A model generated the notes under the pieces. The model had not been told where the DNA came from, made no database searches, and saw nothing but the letters and a program-made list of their open reading frames with translations. Source: Gammaproteobacteria bacterium (GTDB taxonomy: Bacteria; Pseudomonadota; Gammaproteobacteria; Pseudomonadales; Pseudohongiellaceae). From it: a stretch of 5,212 nt of DNA. Each line of letters opens with the position of its first letter. Position 1 is the first letter of the stretch. The DNA is taken from NCBI GenBank assembly GCA_947377625.1, contig CANCGR010000243.1, positions 1-5,212 on the forward strand. Reading direction: 5' to 3'. The position numbers and the translations under genes were made by a program. Below are positions 5,168 to 5,212 of the stretch, one piece after another.

Positions 5168-5212
5168 TTAGCGCAGCGCGTAAATGTGCATCAGAATCTG
5201 GTCGGGGTTGTG
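5168..5212 (-). CDS. 3' end of an unidentified gene (last 14 codons)
   Basis: The minus strand entering from the right edge reads HNPDQILMHIYALR then TAA. The codons look like ordinary coding usage, and the stop lies 21 bp before the DUF3237 start, consistent with an upstream gene of the same operon. Too little is visible to name a family, and it could also be a chance open frame. Confidence 0.5.
   Translation of the reverse strand, partial: HNPDQILMHIYALR

Overview
The window looks like ordinary chromosomal DNA from a Gram-negative proteobacterium, most likely a gammaproteobacterium. The clues are moderate-to-high GC, lipoprotein and Sec/Tat export signals, periplasmic peptidoglycan enzymes, and an ECF-sigma/anti-sigma-like/DUF3106 cluster. 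The species cannot be read from the sequence. No tRNA, rRNA, CRISPR array, insertion sequence or phage gene was seen.

Layout: the left edge (1-344, + strand) is the 3' end of a SulP-type anion transporter, carrying its cytoplasmic STAS domain. Everything from 355 to the right edge lies on the minus strand, so it is transcribed right to left, and falls into three tight groups. (1) 5212-4373: the last codons of an unidentified gene, a DUF3237 protein, and a small protein with a Tat-like signal peptide whose first codons are three tandem 12-bp repeats. (2) 4273-2688: an ECF sigma factor, a single-membrane-span anti-sigma-like protein overlapping it by ATGA, and an exported DUF3106 protein built of six 18-residue units with a proline-rich tail. 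(3) 2574-355: an exported L,D-transpeptidase (YkuD fold) with an NTF2-like C-terminal domain, followed with no gap (TAGATG) by a lipoprotein M14 zinc carboxypeptidase related to murein-peptide amidases.

How they may work together: group 3 is a plausible cell-wall module, with one enzyme making or editing peptidoglycan cross-links or attachments and the other trimming peptides. Group 2 resembles a trans-envelope signalling unit: cytoplasmic sigma, membrane regulator, and periplasmic repeat protein with LTPEQ-type motifs. Whether this sigma controls group 3, just downstream, is untested. The two gaps without genes (about 99 bp before the sigma gene and about 113 bp before the transpeptidase gene) hold weak candidate promoters and one short hairpin. 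There is no unambiguous rho-independent terminator.

The window holds no clearly new system. The best leads are the sigma/anti-sigma/DUF3106 trio, the adjacent transpeptidase-carboxypeptidase pair, and the triple-GTG repeat at the start of the small unrecognised exported protein.
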